Positions 14,473-26,735 are shown, counted from the first letter of the stretch. The stretch is DNA of 64,000 nucleotides from Paenibacillus sp. J31TS4 (GCF_018403265.1 NZ_BOSI01000001.1:1674001-1738000), one strand, 5' to 3'. The notes: a model not told the origin generated them from the sequence alone. Made by a program: numbers and translations.

Positions 14473-14883
14473 ATGGATCGGATCATTTCTCAGCTGATCA
14501 AACGATTCAAAACGAACGACCCTTTTACGATTGCACGGGGGCTTAACATCCTTATCCGGTACGCGGATTTTGAGGATGGGACTCGCGGCCTTTACTATCG
14601 TGTGCTCCGCCGTCGCTTTATCGTCCTGCATTCCGGGCTGGATGAACACTGGCAACGATTCGTTTGTGCGCACGAACTTGGCCACGACAGGCTCCATCCC
14701 GGATACAGTCGATTCTGGCTGGATGAAAATTCCCTCTCCAATCCCGGAAAGTATGAGCGTCAAGCTAACCGGTTCGCCATTCAGCTGCTGACAGCTGGCG
14801 ATACCGCGGGTAGCGGTGAGGCGGTTTGCGAGCTGCTGCGTCGTAACGGTGTGCCTGAGGAAATGCGTTCATACTACTACTGA
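14473..14883 (+). CDS. ImmA/IrrE-type metallopeptidase
   Basis: 136 aa. Zinc motif VCAHELGHDRLH (HExxH) with the downstream acidic ligand in KYERQANRFAIQLL, the hallmark of the ImmA/IrrE (M78) family. In ICEBs1 and many prophages this protease cleaves the adjacent XRE repressor to trigger induction. Gene order, a gap of ten bases and GAGGTGCTTTA before the ATG support a two-gene operon with the repressor. Confidence 0.92.
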   Translation: MDRIISQLIKRFKTNDPFTIARGLNILIRYADFEDGTRGLYYRVLRRRFIVLHSGLDEHWQRFVCAHELGHDRLHPGYSRFWLDENSLSNPGKYERQANRFAIQLLTAGDTAGSGEAVCELLRRNGVPEEMRSYYY

Positions 14884-14960
14884 TCGTCCGCTTGAAAGGC
14901 GGTACGGTTCTTTGCCGCACCCTTTTAACCAAACACAAGTTCGCTTGGGAGGAGATTTAT

Positions 14961-16112
14961 ATGGCTTTTTACCGCAAACGCGGAGAGAAGTGGGAGTATA
15001 GGATCAGTTATGTAGATCGACAAACCGGTAAGCAAAAGGAAAAAACTAAAGGGGGGTTCCGGACTAAGAAGGAGGCGCAGCTGGCAGCAGTTGAGGAAGA
15101 ATCGAAGATTAACCATTTCGGTTTTGGAGAAAACGGGAGCGAAACGGTTGCAAAGTATTTTGAGGACTGGCTAGAGGTTTATAAAAGACCGAACGTAAAA
15201 CCGATCACTTATAGTGTGCAGGAAAGAAATGTCCGATTGAACATAATTCCCAGATGGGGAAACTATCGATTGAAAGATTTAACACGAACGGAATACCAAA
15301 AGTGGATCAATGAGCTGCGTGACCATTACAGCGAGGGCACTGTCCGTCGTATTCACAGTATCTTCTCCACTGCCATAAATGACGCCGTACACGAGTTTAA
15401 AATACTTCGAGAGAATCCGATCCAGAAGATCAAAATCCCTAAAGAAATCAACAAAGATGCCAAAGTGCAGTACTTCAACCGCGATCAGTTGGCTCTCTTT
15501 TTAGAAAATTGCAAGCCGGTGAAGAATGCAAAATATCAAGCATCTATGCAATACCTAGCTCTGTTCACTTTACTTGCCCGAACCGGTCTCCGGATCGGCG
15601 AGGCTTTGCCACTTACATGGAGCGATATTGATTTGGAAGCAAAGACGCTAACCGTTAATAAGACGTTAGTCTATCCGCTTAATTCTGAACCGTATCTGTC
15701 CACTCCAAAATCAAAGACTAGCGGCCGAACGATAAAACTGGATGATGCGACCGTCGCCGTGATGCGAAAGCATCGAACAAATCGTAAAGAGGTTGTTCTC
15801 CGGTACGAAAATTATAAATCTCCAGAGGACAACCTGGTTTTCTTCCAGCAAGACGGTAGATGGCTTCGTACAAATGTTGTCCGTGAATACTTCAAAGAAG
15901 TCTGTAAGCGAGCTAACCTTCCGGTATTATCCCCGCATGCCCTCCGGCATACCCACGCAGTTCATCTCCTCGAGGCTGGTGCAAATATAAAATACGTGTC
16001 CGAGCGACTTGGCCACGCAAGCGTGAAAGTCACAGCGGACACGTATCTACATGTTACGAAAAAGATTGAAGATGATGCGCTCGCCCTTTACGAGCGATAC
16101 ATCGAGAAATAA
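14961..16112 (+). CDS. Phage integrase, tyrosine recombinase
   Basis: 383 aa from ATG 14961 (GGGAGGAGATTTAT upstream). It has an N-terminal AP2-like arm-binding domain (FYRKRGEKWEYRISYVDRQ, KEKTKGGFRTKKEA), a core-binding helix region (VAKYFEDWLEVYKRPNVKP), and a catalytic domain with TGLRIGEALPLTW (R, near residue 210), HALRHTHAVHLL (HxxR, near 325), LGHASVKVT and the nucleophile in DTYLHVTKK (near 360). It catalyses integration and excision at the att site. The gene ends about 60 bases from the sufB stop, so the attachment site should lie between them or in the sufB 3' end. Base composition is more AT-rich than the replication genes. Confidence 0.96.
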   Translation: MAFYRKRGEKWEYRISYVDRQTGKQKEKTKGGFRTKKEAQLAAVEEESKINHFGFGENGSETVAKYFEDWLEVYKRPNVKPITYSVQERNVRLNIIPRWGNYRLKDLTRTEYQKWINELRDHYSEGTVRRIHSIFSTAINDAVHEFKILRENPIQKIKIPKEINKDAKVQYFNRDQLALFLENCKPVKNAKYQASMQYLALFTLLARTGLRIGEALPLTWSDIDLEAKTLTVNKTLVYPLNSEPYLSTPKSKTSGRTIKLDDATVAVMRKHRTNRKEVVLRYENYKSPEDNLVFFQQDGRWLRTNVVREYFKEVCKRANLPVLSPHALRHTHAVHLLEAGANIKYVSERLGHASVKVTADTYLHVTKKIEDDALALYERYIEK

Positions 16113-16115
16113 CTG

Positions 16116-16136
16116 ACCGGACAAAAACCGGACAAA
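16116..16136. repeat. Paired ACCGGACAAA repeats after the integrase gene
   Basis: ACCGGACAAA occurs at 16116-16125 and 16127-16136, one helical turn apart and directly after the integrase stop. Short direct repeats in this position are typical arm-type binding sites of AP2-domain integrases. Candidate only. Confidence 0.5.
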
Positions 16137-16200
16137 CCACTCTGAGAAACCCGATAACCCTCGATATTACAGGGTTAACCGATACTTCCTTCCATCTCGA
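16137..16200. other. Probable prophage/chromosome junction near the sufB 3' end
   Basis: Between the integrase arm repeats and the sufB stop (16175-16177) phage and host genes converge. SufB ends with the ordinary ...FEMEGSIG terminus and is intact, so the crossover core is probably in the last codons of sufB or just after them. The matching copy would lie beyond the left edge of the window, so the exact core cannot be defined here. A 6-bp hairpin, AACCCT...AGGGTT (16156-16176), overlaps the sufB stop and could end suf transcription, although it lacks a U-tract. Confidence 0.4.
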
Positions 16201-17572
16201 ACTTGATGAGACGGTTCATCTCGACGGCGTATTCCATCGGCAGCTCCTTCGTGAACGGCTCGATGAAGCCCATAACGATCATCTGGGTCGCTTCGGCTTC
16301 GGTCAGGCCGCGGCTCATCAGGTAGAAGAGCTGGTCCTCGGACACTTTGGAAACCGTTGCTTCGTGCTCCAGCGTAATGTTGTCGTTCATGATTTCGTTG
16401 TACGGAATCGTGTCCGACGTGGATTGCTTATCCATGATCAGCGTATCGCACTTGATGTTGGACTTGGAGCCCTCGGAGTTGCGTCCGAAGGAAGCGAGCC
16501 CGCGGTAGGTCACCTTGCCGCCGTGCTTGCTGATCGACTTGGAAACGATCGTGGACGTCGTATCCGGCGCCAGGTGGAGCATCTTGGCACCCGCGTCCTG
16601 GTGCTGGCCTTTGCCGGCAACCGCGATGGACAGCACGGAGCCTTTGGCCCCGCGGCCTTTCAGGACAACGGCCGGATACTTCATCGTCAGCTTGGAGCCG
16701 ATGTTGCCGTCGACCCATTCCATGGTCGCGTTCTCTTCGGCAACCGCGCGCTTGGTGACGAGGTTGTAGATGTTCGGCGCCCAGTTCTGGATCGTCGTGT
16801 AGCGGGCGCGGGAGTTTTTGCGGCAGATGATCTCAACGACCGCGCTGTGCAGCGAGTTGGTGCTGTAGATCGGCGCGGTGCAGCCTTCGACGTAGTGCAC
16901 GAAGCTGTCTTCGTCGGTAATGATGAGCGTGCGCTCGAACTGCCCCATGTTCTCGGAATTGATCCGGAAGTAGGCCTGCAGCGGAATTTCGCACTTGACA
17001 CCCTTCGGCACGTAGATGAAGCTGCCGCCGGACCATACGGCGCTGTTCAGCGCGGCGAACTTGTTGTCGGACGGCGGAACGACCGTGCCGAAGTATTCGC
17101 GGAACAGCTCCGGATACTCACGTAGTGCGGTGTCCGTATCGGTGAAGATAACGCCCTGGTCCTCGAGGTCCTTTTGCATGCTGTGGTAGACAACTTCGGA
17201 TTCATACTGGGCCGAGACGCCGGCGAGGAACTTCTGCTCGGCTTCCGGAATGCCCAACTTGTCGAACGTTTCCTTGATTTCGGCCGGCACCTCTTCCCAT
17301 GTCTTGCCCTGCTTCTCGGAAGGCTTGACATAGTACTGGATGTCGTTGAAATCCAGATCGTCCAGATTGCCGCCCCAGCGGGGCATCGGCATCTTAAAGA
17401 ATTGCTCCAGCGACTTCAGCCGGAATTCCAGCATCCATTCCGGCTCGCCCTTCATGCGCGAAATTTCGGTGACGATTTCGCGGTTCAGGCCCTTACCGGA
17501 TTGGAAGATGGCTTTGTGCTCGTCGCGAAACCCATATTTATACTCTTCCATCTCTGGCATTTGCTTAGCCAT
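16175..17572 (-). CDS. sufB: SufB, Fe-S cluster scaffold subunit
   Basis: 465 aa, full family length. Shows [17 protein letters not shown] at the N-terminus, the central beta-helix with [16 protein letters not shown] and [16 protein letters not shown], and the C-terminal [13 protein letters not shown]. SufB with SufC and SufD forms the scaffold that receives persulfide sulfur from SufS/SufU and builds Fe-S clusters in the cytoplasm. Last gene of the operon, 73 bases after sufU. Start ATG has AAGGAGGGATCCCG upstream. Its 3' end faces the phage integrase. Confidence 0.97.
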   Translation of the reverse strand: MAKQMPEMEEYKYGFRDEHKAIFQSGKGLNREIVTEISRMKGEPEWMLEFRLKSLEQFFKMPMPRWGGNLDDLDFNDIQYYVKPSEKQGKTWEEVPAEIKETFDKLGIPEAEQKFLAGVSAQYESEVVYHSMQKDLEDQGVIFTDTDTALREYPELFREYFGTVVPPSDNKFAALNSAVWSGGSFIYVPKGVKCEIPLQAYFRINSENMGQFERTLIITDEDSFVHYVEGCTAPIYSTNSLHSAVVEIICRKNSRARYTTIQNWAPNIYNLVTKRAVAEENATMEWVDGNIGSKLTMKYPAVVLKGRGAKGSVLSIAVAGKGQHQDAGAKMLHLAPDTTSTIVSKSISKHGGKVTYRGLASFGRNSEGSKSNIKCDTLIMDKQSTSDTIPYNEIMNDNITLEHEATVSKVSEDQLFYLMSRGLTEAEATQMIVMGFIEPFTKELPMEYAVEMNRLIKFEMEGSIG

Positions 17573-17645
17573 CGGGATCCCTCCTTGGGTTCAAACCCTG
17601 CTTTCCTGCCTCTCCGGCGGCCACGTAGGCAGCCGGGCGGCGGAG

Positions 17646-20582
<2,937 letters not shown>

Positions 20583-20674
20583 TCTCTCTATTCCTCCCAG
20601 CAACTTGCAGCGGCAAGTCTTTCTTCAATGCGATTCACGAATCCTGTCTGAACGGTTCGGCAAGCGGCGATTGC

Positions 20675-21469
20675 TTAAGCCTCTTGCTCTTGTCCTACCG
20701 TTTCGTCCTCGATGCCGAGTTCTTCCTTGATCCAATCGTAGCCATCCTTCTCGAGGCGCTCCGCAAGCTCCGGACCGCCGGACTTGACGATGCGGCCCTG
20801 CATCATGACATGGACGAAGTCAGGGGTGACGTAGTTCAGCAAGCGCTGGTAGTGAGTAATGATCAGGAAGCCTCTCTCCTCGTTGCGCAGCGCGTTCACG
20901 CCATTGGCGACGATGCGGAGGGCGTCGATGTCGAGGCCGGAGTCGATCTCGTCGAGAATGACGAGACGGGGCTCGATCATCATCATCTGCAGAATTTCGT
21001 TGCGCTTCTTCTCCCCGCCGGAGAAGCCTTCGTTCAGGTAGCGGTGAGCGAACTCTGGGTTCATCTCGAGATCCTTCATCTTGCCTTCCATTTGGCGGAT
21101 GAATTTAATAAGGGAGATCTCGTTGCCTTCGCCGCGACGGGCGTTGATCGCACTGCGCAGGAAGTCGGAGTTGGTTACCCCGGCAATTTCACTCGGATAC
21201 TGCATGGCCAGGAACATGCCGGCGCGAGCTCTCTCGTCGACTGCCATCTCCAGCACGTCTTCCCCGTCCAGCGTTACGCTGCCCTCGGTTACCTCGAATT
21301 TCGGATGGCCCATCAGAGTGGAAGCCAGCGTACTCTTCCCCGTTCCGTTCGGTCCCATGATGGCGTGCACTTCGCCGCCCTTGATTTCCAGGCTGAGACC
21401 CTTCAGAATCTCTTTGTTCTCGATCGTTGCCTTCAGACCGTCTATCGTGAAATGTAGCGCGTTTGCCAT
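20675..21469 (-). CDS. sufC: SufC, Fe-S assembly ATPase
   Basis: 264 aa from ATG 21469 (GGAGG eleven bases upstream). ABC-type ATPase: Walker A IMGPNGTGKSTLA, signature FSGGEKKRNEIL, Walker B RLVILDEIDSGLD and the H-loop IITHYQRLL. Energises the SufBC2D scaffold; cytosolic, not a transporter. First gene of the operon, 92 bases before sufD. The promoter region upstream carries Fur-box-like sequence. Confidence 0.97.
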   Translation of the reverse strand: MANALHFTIDGLKATIENKEILKGLSLEIKGGEVHAIMGPNGTGKSTLASTLMGHPKFEVTEGSVTLDGEDVLEMAVDERARAGMFLAMQYPSEIAGVTNSDFLRSAINARRGEGNEISLIKFIRQMEGKMKDLEMNPEFAHRYLNEGFSGGEKKRNEILQMMMIEPRLVILDEIDSGLDIDALRIVANGVNALRNEERGFLIITHYQRLLNYVTPDFVHVMMQGRIVKSGGPELAERLEKDGYDWIKEELGIEDETVGQEQEA

Positions 21470-21510
21470 ACTGACCATTACCTCCAACTATAATTAAATT
21501 CAGTCTTACC

Positions 21511-21546
21511 TGAGAATCATTCTAATTGATTATCAGTGATTCTCAA
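21511..21546 (-). promoter_or_regulatory. suf promoter overlapped by Fur-box-like palindromes
   Basis: On the - strand TTGAGA (21546-21541), 16-base spacer, TAGAAT (21524-21519). TGAGAATCATTCTAA (21511-21525) is a 7-1-7 palindrome close to the Bacillus Fur consensus TGATAATNATTATCA and covers the -10 box. A second, overlapping TGATTATCAGTGATTCTCA (21527-21545) covers the spacer and -35. Iron-replete Fur would therefore block transcription. Fur or a related Fur-family repressor is inference. Confidence 0.6.
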
Positions 21547-21701
21547 TTGTATATTATTTTTCATTATAGCTCAACCGGGGGCATCAAGAAAGGGGCCCTG
21601 CTCTAATTTTTCCCCTTGTCCGCCGGAATCTCTGCCGGCGAGGCCGCCTGTGCCGCGACCCGGTCTTCGGTTAACCCGCAAGCGGGCCGTGCTGCCGGAC
21701 G

Positions 21702-22385
21702 CTACCGTCCCAGCAGCCTTCGAACCTCCGCGGCTTGCTCGGCGAACGCCTCGCCGCTCAGCACCGGCTCGGCCGGCACGCCGTCCGGCGCATCTGCGCC
21801 CAGCTCGATCCAGGATTTGCAGCCGCCGTAGGCGGCGCGAACAGGCACTTTCCTCGCCTCCTTCAGGCGGTGCACCCGGACCAGCAGCAGATGAAGCGGC
21901 TTGGCCGGCTTCCAGCGGAACCGCTGCAGAGCGTAATCGCCCGTAAACATATGCAGAGCGGACAGCCGCTGGAGCTCCGCAGGATCATGGAGCTCCAGCT
22001 CCTCGGCCGCCTCCGCGAAGGCCGACACGGTGACAAAGTCCGGTTCCGGCCTCCATTCTTCTATCGTTTCATCCACATGGGGGCGATATACGTCCTTCAG
22101 CCACTCTTTTTTCTGATGCTCGTAGGTGGGGTAGAGATAGAAGGAGCGGCTGCGGAGCCGGAAGTCTCTCGTCTCCTCGGCGATTCCGCCCTTGCGCAGC
22201 AGCATGATCTGGCCGCCGGTTTCCAGCACCCGAATGACGGACGCCCATTCCTTCAATGCAACGCGGCTTCGTTCGATCGACGATTCCCCCTTCCCCGGGC
22301 GATGGCGCCCGTCCATATTGACTCTATCATACCACTCCCGCCTCAACAGTTCATCCCATTCGGCGGCTTCTTCGATTATGTGCAT
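21702..22385 (-). CDS. DUF1802 family protein
   Basis: About 227 aa if started at the ATG at 22385 (GGGAG upstream, within a terminator arm). The core SRVALKEWASVIRVLETGGQ, IMLLRKGGIAEETRDF and SFYLYPTYEHQKKEW is the DUF1802 signature; the second half holds LHMFTGDYALQRFRWKP and the final DGVPAEPVLSGEAFAE. No catalytic role known; cytoplasmic. The true start could be later (MDGRHRPG...), since most family members begin shortly before ALKEW. The 232 bp between this stop and sufC hold the suf promoter and a weak hairpin only. Confidence 0.8.
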   Translation of the reverse strand: MHIIEEAAEWDELLRREWYDRVNMDGRHRPGKGESSIERSRVALKEWASVIRVLETGGQIMLLRKGGIAEETRDFRLRSRSFYLYPTYEHQKKEWLKDVYRPHVDETIEEWRPEPDFVTVSAFAEAAEELELHDPAELQRLSALHMFTGDYALQRFRWKPAKPLHLLLVRVHRLKEARKVPVRAAYGGCKSWIELGADAPDGVPAEPVLSGEAFAEQAAEVRRLLGR

Positions 22386-22391
22386 AACAAA

Positions 22392-22414
22392 GCTCCCGCC
22401 CGGGGGGCGGGAGC
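22392..22414 (-). terminator. GC-rich terminator between the 67-aa gene and the DUF1802 gene
   Basis: GCTCCCGCC/GGCGGGAGC, a 9-bp perfect stem with a 5-base loop, followed on the - strand by TTTGTT. It follows the small membrane gene and precedes the chosen DUF1802 start, arguing against longer DUF1802 starts. Confidence 0.6.
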
Positions 22415-22435
22415 GAATCGTCGACGTCGCTTCCT

Positions 22436-22639
22436 TCATCTATAAACAGGCAGCCGGACCGCCAGCGCGTATGCTTCGGCGTTGGCCTGCTCCCATTCCC
22501 ACATAGCCTGATAAACCGGATCCGTATAGGCCGACGCCAGCGCGGCTCTGCCGTATGCCAGCTCCTCCGGCACCGGCTGGCACGCGTACCAGCCCAAGAC
22601 GCCCCATAAGAGAGCGATGAGTCCCCCCATCACCTTCAT
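22436..22639 (-). CDS. 67-aa membrane-anchored protein, unknown
   Basis: From the ATG at 22639 (AGGAGGTGCCGGG upstream). MKVMGGLIALLWGVLGWYAC is one hydrophobic segment, either a TM anchor or a signal sequence; a Cys follows at its end but the lipobox is poor. The remainder is Ala/Glu/Tyr-rich (YQAMWEWEQANAEAYALAV). Function unknown. Confidence 0.65.
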   Translation of the reverse strand: MKVMGGLIALLWGVLGWYACQPVPEELAYGRAALASAYTDPVYQAMWEWEQANAEAYALAVRLPVYR

Positions 22640-22741
22640 CCCGGCACCTCCTTCACTTGCTGTCATTGTGGCATAGAAATGTTCTCTAAATGTTTACCCA
22701 CAATGAAGAGTTTATGAAGCACCGGGCAGCGCCGGGGCCGG

Positions 22742-23941
22742 CTAGCCGTCCAGACCCGCGACGGGGACATGCTGCCGGCCCCGCCTTTCTTTGACCAGCA
22801 CGACCGTCATCAGGCAGACGGACAGTACGATAAGCGCGCTCGGAATGTAAAAAATGCGGGGCGTCAGCCCCTCAATCAGGAGCGGCAGCCCGTATCCGAT
22901 CAGCGTCGCCGTCTGGGAAATGAAGACGTAGAGGCTTGCTCCGAAGCCGGTTCGGAGAAGGAACATCCGCTGCACATAGCCCATGCCGACCGCGTACAGG
23001 ACGGAGACGAAGCCCGAATAGAGCGGCTGCACCAGGAAAAAGGCGGGCAGGGAGCTGCTGAAGGCATACGTCAAATACGTGATGAGCGCTAGCAAACTGC
23101 TCAGCAGGATGACCGGCTTGCTGCCGTACTTGGCCGCCCAGTAGCCCGCCACCGTCATGAACAGCAGCTCGAAGATTGCCTGCACGCTCCAGATATACGG
23201 CATCAGCCGGGGGCTGCCGAACGTCTCGTTCACGACAAGCGGCAGATAAAGGCCCCGGATCGCGTCCGCGCAGGACAGGATCAGAAGGGCGATGAGCATG
23301 AGAAGCGAGAACGGCTCGCCTCCCTTGGCGGCCGCCGGAGCCGCCTCCGCCGAGATCTCCCGATAGACAAGCAGCAGGACAAAGAGCAGCGCATACCCGG
23401 CCACATTGCCCCAGAGCACACCCTGGAAGGTGGCGAGCAGGTAAAGATTGGCGCCAAGCAAGAGGCCGGTGAAGAAGCCGATGCTGAGCGTCGTGCGCAG
23501 CCAGATCTGGGCTATCTCCACGATTTCCGGCGCGCGCTTGGCGAAGTGGTTGCGCCCCATGGCGAACAGCTGGCCTGTAATCATCCCCGAAGGGACGGAC
23601 GCAAGCAGCATCCCTCCGAGCGCGGAGCCGTACGAATCGGCCCGCATGTAGACCAAAATACCGATCAGGCAGAGCAGCGAAGCCGCGACCGGAATGGGCT
23701 TGCGCCGCCGGATGCGGTCGCTGACGAGACCAACGCTGATGGTGACGATCATATTAAGCAGCAGCGTAATGGCGAAGATGCTCGTTACCTCGCCCTTGGA
23801 CAGACCAATGCTGTCTTTGAGGTAGACGGCGTTCATCGGTGCGAGAATGCCGGTGCCGATGCCGTAGCCGAACATGGCGGCGATCAGCACGCGGGAGCCT
23901 TTGATGGAGGCGAACGCCTTCAAGTCGTTTACAATACGCAT
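22742..23941 (-). CDS. MFS transporter, sugar-efflux (Set)-like
   Basis: 399 aa with about 12 hydrophobic segments. GLVSDRIRRRKPIPVAAS is the conserved cytoplasmic loop 2-3 motif of the major facilitator superfamily, and the fold has the usual central cytoplasmic loop (REISAEAAPAAAKGGEP). Overall sequence resembles the SetA/SetB sugar-efflux group in FGYGIGTGILAPMNAVYLKD, but substrate cannot be read. ATG has AAGGAGCTGACCC upstream. It stands alone. Confidence 0.85.
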   Translation of the reverse strand: MRIVNDLKAFASIKGSRVLIAAMFGYGIGTGILAPMNAVYLKDSIGLSKGEVTSIFAITLLLNMIVTISVGLVSDRIRRRKPIPVAASLLCLIGILVYMRADSYGSALGGMLLASVPSGMITGQLFAMGRNHFAKRAPEIVEIAQIWLRTTLSIGFFTGLLLGANLYLLATFQGVLWGNVAGYALLFVLLLVYREISAEAAPAAAKGGEPFSLLMLIALLILSCADAIRGLYLPLVVNETFGSPRLMPYIWSVQAIFELLFMTVAGYWAAKYGSKPVILLSSLLALITYLTYAFSSSLPAFFLVQPLYSGFVSVLYAVGMGYVQRMFLLRTGFGASLYVFISQTATLIGYGLPLLIEGLTPRIFYIPSALIVLSVCLMTVVLVKERRGRQHVPVAGLDG

Positions 23942-24288
23942 GGGTCAGCTCCTTTGTCGCCTCCTCCCGGCGGGAGGCGGCAGTTCGGGTGAAGCCGGGG
24001 AGCCGCAGCCGGAACACCGGACGGCTCCCCGGCCGGATGGCTTTCATAATAGCCTCATCCAGCAGTCGAATGATGCCAAAACCGTCACGCCGTCGGCCAA
24101 ATTTTAACGAAATGGATAGCGGGGAGACACCCGGTATTCCCCTCTTCTCTACTTTCGTTTATACTAATCCGTAAAGAGAGAGCGTACGGAAGACGAATAA
24201 ACCCGAGTAAACTTCCACAGATGGTCGGAATTAATGGATTCAACCCGCCGGCCCCGCTCGACAAGTCCAGCCATCAGGAGGAACGCCC
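23942..24288. other. Divergent intergenic region with leader hairpins
   Basis: Contains no gene. GCCGGGGAGCCG and CGGCTCCCCGGC (23994-24033) form a 12-bp perfect stem enclosing a smaller CCGG-AACA-CCGG hairpin, and CCTCCCGGCGGGAGG is nearer the MFS start; both would be in the MFS mRNA leader. TTTATACTAAT near 24155 is a possible -10 region for mtnK. No SAM riboswitch core was found, although mtnK operons in Bacillus usually have one. Confidence 0.5.
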
Positions 24289-25500
24289 ATGTCCCAATAC
24301 CATGCCCTAACATTAGAAGAAGCCGTCGCTTATGCCCGCGAGCTGCCGAATCTGTTCGCTCCGGACGCCGAGCTGTCCGTGCGCGAAATCGGCGACGGCA
24401 ACCTGAACCTAGTCTTTCATATTCAAGACGCGACGAGCCAGAAGAGCATAATCATGAAACAGGCGGTCCCCTATGCCAAGGTGGTCGGCGAATCGTGGCC
24501 GCTGTCGCTCGAGCGGGCCCGCATCGAGAGCGAAGCGCTGCAGCTGCATGAATCGCTCTGCCCAGGCCTCGTGCCGCATGTGTTTGCCTATGACCACGAC
24601 CTCGCGCTGACGGTCATGGAGGATCTAAGCGATCACGTCATCATGCGCCGCGGCCTGAGCGAGGGCAACCGGTACCCGTTGTTCGCGGGACATATCGGCG
24701 AATTCCTCGCCCGCACGCTGTTCTTTACGTCCGATCTTGGCATGGACCAGCAGCAGAAGAAGGAGAACGTCCGCAGGTTCATCAATCCGGACCTGTGCAA
24801 AATCACGGAGGATCTGATCTTCGACGATCCGTATACCGATTCGCCCAACAACTCGTATAACCCGCTCATCGAAGACGCGGCGGAATCGCTGCGCACGGAT
24901 ACCGCCCTTCACCTCGAGGTCGCTCTCCTGCGGGAAGCATTCCTTACGCATGCGGAGTCACTTCTGCACGGCGATCTGCATACCGGCAGCATCTTCGTCA
25001 CCGAAGAGTCGACGAAGGTAATCGATCCCGAGTTCGCCTACTACGGACCGATGGGCTTCGATATCGGCGCGGTCCTCGCCAATCTGCTGCTGAATCTGGC
25101 CGCCCAGACCGGCCGTATGCCGGACGAAGCGGCACGCGTGGATTTTCAGCGTTACTTGCTGGGCACCGTCCGCGACGTTTGGGACGTCTTCGAGACCACA
25201 TTCACGAAGCTGTGGGAAGAACACTGCGTCGACCGGATCGCCCGCACTCCCGGATACCGTGAGGTCTATCTGAAGAAGGTGCTGCGCGACACGGCCGGCT
25301 TCACGGGCGCCAAGATGGTGCGCCGAATCGTCGGCCTCGCCCACGTCTCGGATATCGAAGGGATCGAGGATCCCGAAGTCCGGGCGCGCGCCGAGCGGCT
25401 GGCACTCGCGATCGGCCGGGCGCTCATTCTGAAGGGCCGCCAAGTGGAATCCATCGAAGAGATCATCGCCACGGCCGAGCAAGCGGCCGGGCTCGCCTAA
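24289..25500 (+). CDS. mtnK: 5-methylthioribose kinase
   Basis: 403 aa, usual length. Aminoglycoside-phosphotransferase-like fold: [14 protein letters not shown] (nucleotide loop), [16 protein letters not shown], catalytic [14 protein letters not shown], metal-binding [17 protein letters not shown]. Phosphorylates 5-methylthioribose in the methionine salvage pathway, supplying the mtnA substrate. AGGAGGAACGCCC before ATG; 16 bases to mtnA. Confidence 0.97.
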   Translation: MSQYHALTLEEAVAYARELPNLFAPDAELSVREIGDGNLNLVFHIQDATSQKSIIMKQAVPYAKVVGESWPLSLERARIESEALQLHESLCPGLVPHVFAYDHDLALTVMEDLSDHVIMRRGLSEGNRYPLFAGHIGEFLARTLFFTSDLGMDQQQKKENVRRFINPDLCKITEDLIFDDPYTDSPNNSYNPLIEDAAESLRTDTALHLEVALLREAFLTHAESLLHGDLHTGSIFVTEESTKVIDPEFAYYGPMGFDIGAVLANLLLNLAAQTGRMPDEAARVDFQRYLLGTVRDVWDVFETTFTKLWEEHCVDRIARTPGYREVYLKKVLRDTAGFTGAKMVRRIVGLAHVSDIEGIEDPEVRARAERLALAIGRALILKGRQVESIEEIIATAEQAAGLA

Positions 25501-25516
25501 GGAAGGAGCGGCATCC

Positions 25517-26623
25517 ATGAACCGACAGACAGACAACGCCGGCGCCAAGCCGGAAGCACTCGTCTCCCTGCGCTGGAACAGCGATCATCTCGAGCTGCTG
25601 GACCAGCGCCAGCTTCCCGAGGAGATCGTCTACCTCCCGCTCCGTACCGCGGAGTCGGTGTGGGAGGCGATTCGCAGTCTCGCCGTGCGCGGCGCGCCGG
25701 CGATCGGCATCGCGGCCGCCTACGGCGTCTGCCTCGGCATCCAGGCGGACGAGCCTGCCGGCTCCCCGGCGGAGCAGCTGGCCGCCCTGCAGCGGCGCGC
25801 CGAGGAGGTGGCGGATTATCTCGCCACGTCGCGTCCGACGGCCGTCAACCTGTTCTGGGCGCTCGACCGGATGAAGCGGCGCGCCGCTTCTCTCGCCTCG
25901 ACGGGGCCGGACGGTCTGACCGTCCAAGGCATGAAGGAAGCCCTCCTCGAGGAGGCGATCCAAATCCAGGCGGAGGACGAGGAGACGAACCGGCTGATCG
26001 GCGAGCATGCGCTCACGCTTCTGCAGGATGGTACCGGGGTTCTCACCCACTGCAACGCGGGGGGACTCGCGACCGCTCGCTACGGCACCGCGCTCGCTCC
26101 CCTCTATCTCGCCAAGGAGAAGGGCTGGGACATCAAAGTGTTTGCCGATGAAACCCGCCCCGTGCTTCAGGGCGCCCGCTTGACCGCGTTCGAGCTTCAG
26201 CAGGCGGGCGTCGACGTCACGCTCATCTGCGACAATATGGCCGGCATGGTGATGCGCAAGGGCTGGGTGCAGGCGGTCATCGTCGGCACCGACCGGGTGG
26301 CGGCCAACGGCGACGTCGCGAACAAGATCGGCACCTACAGCGTAGCGGTGCTTGCCAAGGCGCACGGCATCCCGTTTTATGTCGCCTGCCCGATGTCCAC
26401 GATCGACCTGAAGACGCCGACGGGCGACGACATCCCGATCGAGGAACGCCATGAGGATGAGGTAACGACCGGCTTCGGCAAGCGGACGGCGCCGCAGGGC
26501 GTCAAGGTGTACAACCCCGCCTTCGACATTACGCCGCATGAATACGTCACTGCCATCATCACCGAGAAGGGCATCGTGCGCGAGCCGTTCCCTGAGGGGC
26601 TCGCCCGTCTGTTCGAAGAGTAG
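25517..26623 (+). CDS. mtnA: Methylthioribose-1-phosphate isomerase
   Basis: 368 aa, eIF2B-alpha-like fold. Substrate-site [15 protein letters not shown], catalytic cysteine region [17 protein letters not shown] and catalytic aspartate [19 protein letters not shown] are all intact. Converts MTR-1-phosphate to methylthioribulose-1-phosphate. Operon partner of mtnK; a rho-independent terminator follows within 50 bases. Later pathway genes are not in the window. Confidence 0.97.
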   Translation: MNRQTDNAGAKPEALVSLRWNSDHLELLDQRQLPEEIVYLPLRTAESVWEAIRSLAVRGAPAIGIAAAYGVCLGIQADEPAGSPAEQLAALQRRAEEVADYLATSRPTAVNLFWALDRMKRRAASLASTGPDGLTVQGMKEALLEEAIQIQAEDEETNRLIGEHALTLLQDGTGVLTHCNAGGLATARYGTALAPLYLAKEKGWDIKVFADETRPVLQGARLTAFELQQAGVDVTLICDNMAGMVMRKGWVQAVIVGTDRVAANGDVANKIGTYSVAVLAKAHGIPFYVACPMSTIDLKTPTGDDIPIEERHEDEVTTGFGKRTAPQGVKVYNPAFDITPHEYVTAIITEKGIVREPFPEGLARLFEE

Positions 26624-26639
26624 CTTGACCCGTTTTTTT

Positions 26640-26672
26640 GCCTCTGTCTGCACTAGCAGGCAGGGGCTTTTT
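26640..26672 (+). terminator. Terminator of mtnK-mtnA
   Basis: GCCTCTGTCTGC and GCAGGCAGGGGC pair over 12 bases (G-U pairs included) with loop ACTA, followed by TTTTT. Confidence 0.9.
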
Positions 26673-26735
26673 GGCTTGTCTACCTCCCAATCTTCCAATT
26701 TTGTGGTAGATTTTTTAACCGGTTCTAGTATACTA

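Noticed and set aside
24120-24288. SAM riboswitch before mtnK
   Set aside because: No S-box core motifs found by eye.
25463-26698. 411-codon - strand frame opposite mtnA
   Set aside because: Shadow of mtnA; low-complexity Arg/Gly/Leu sequence.
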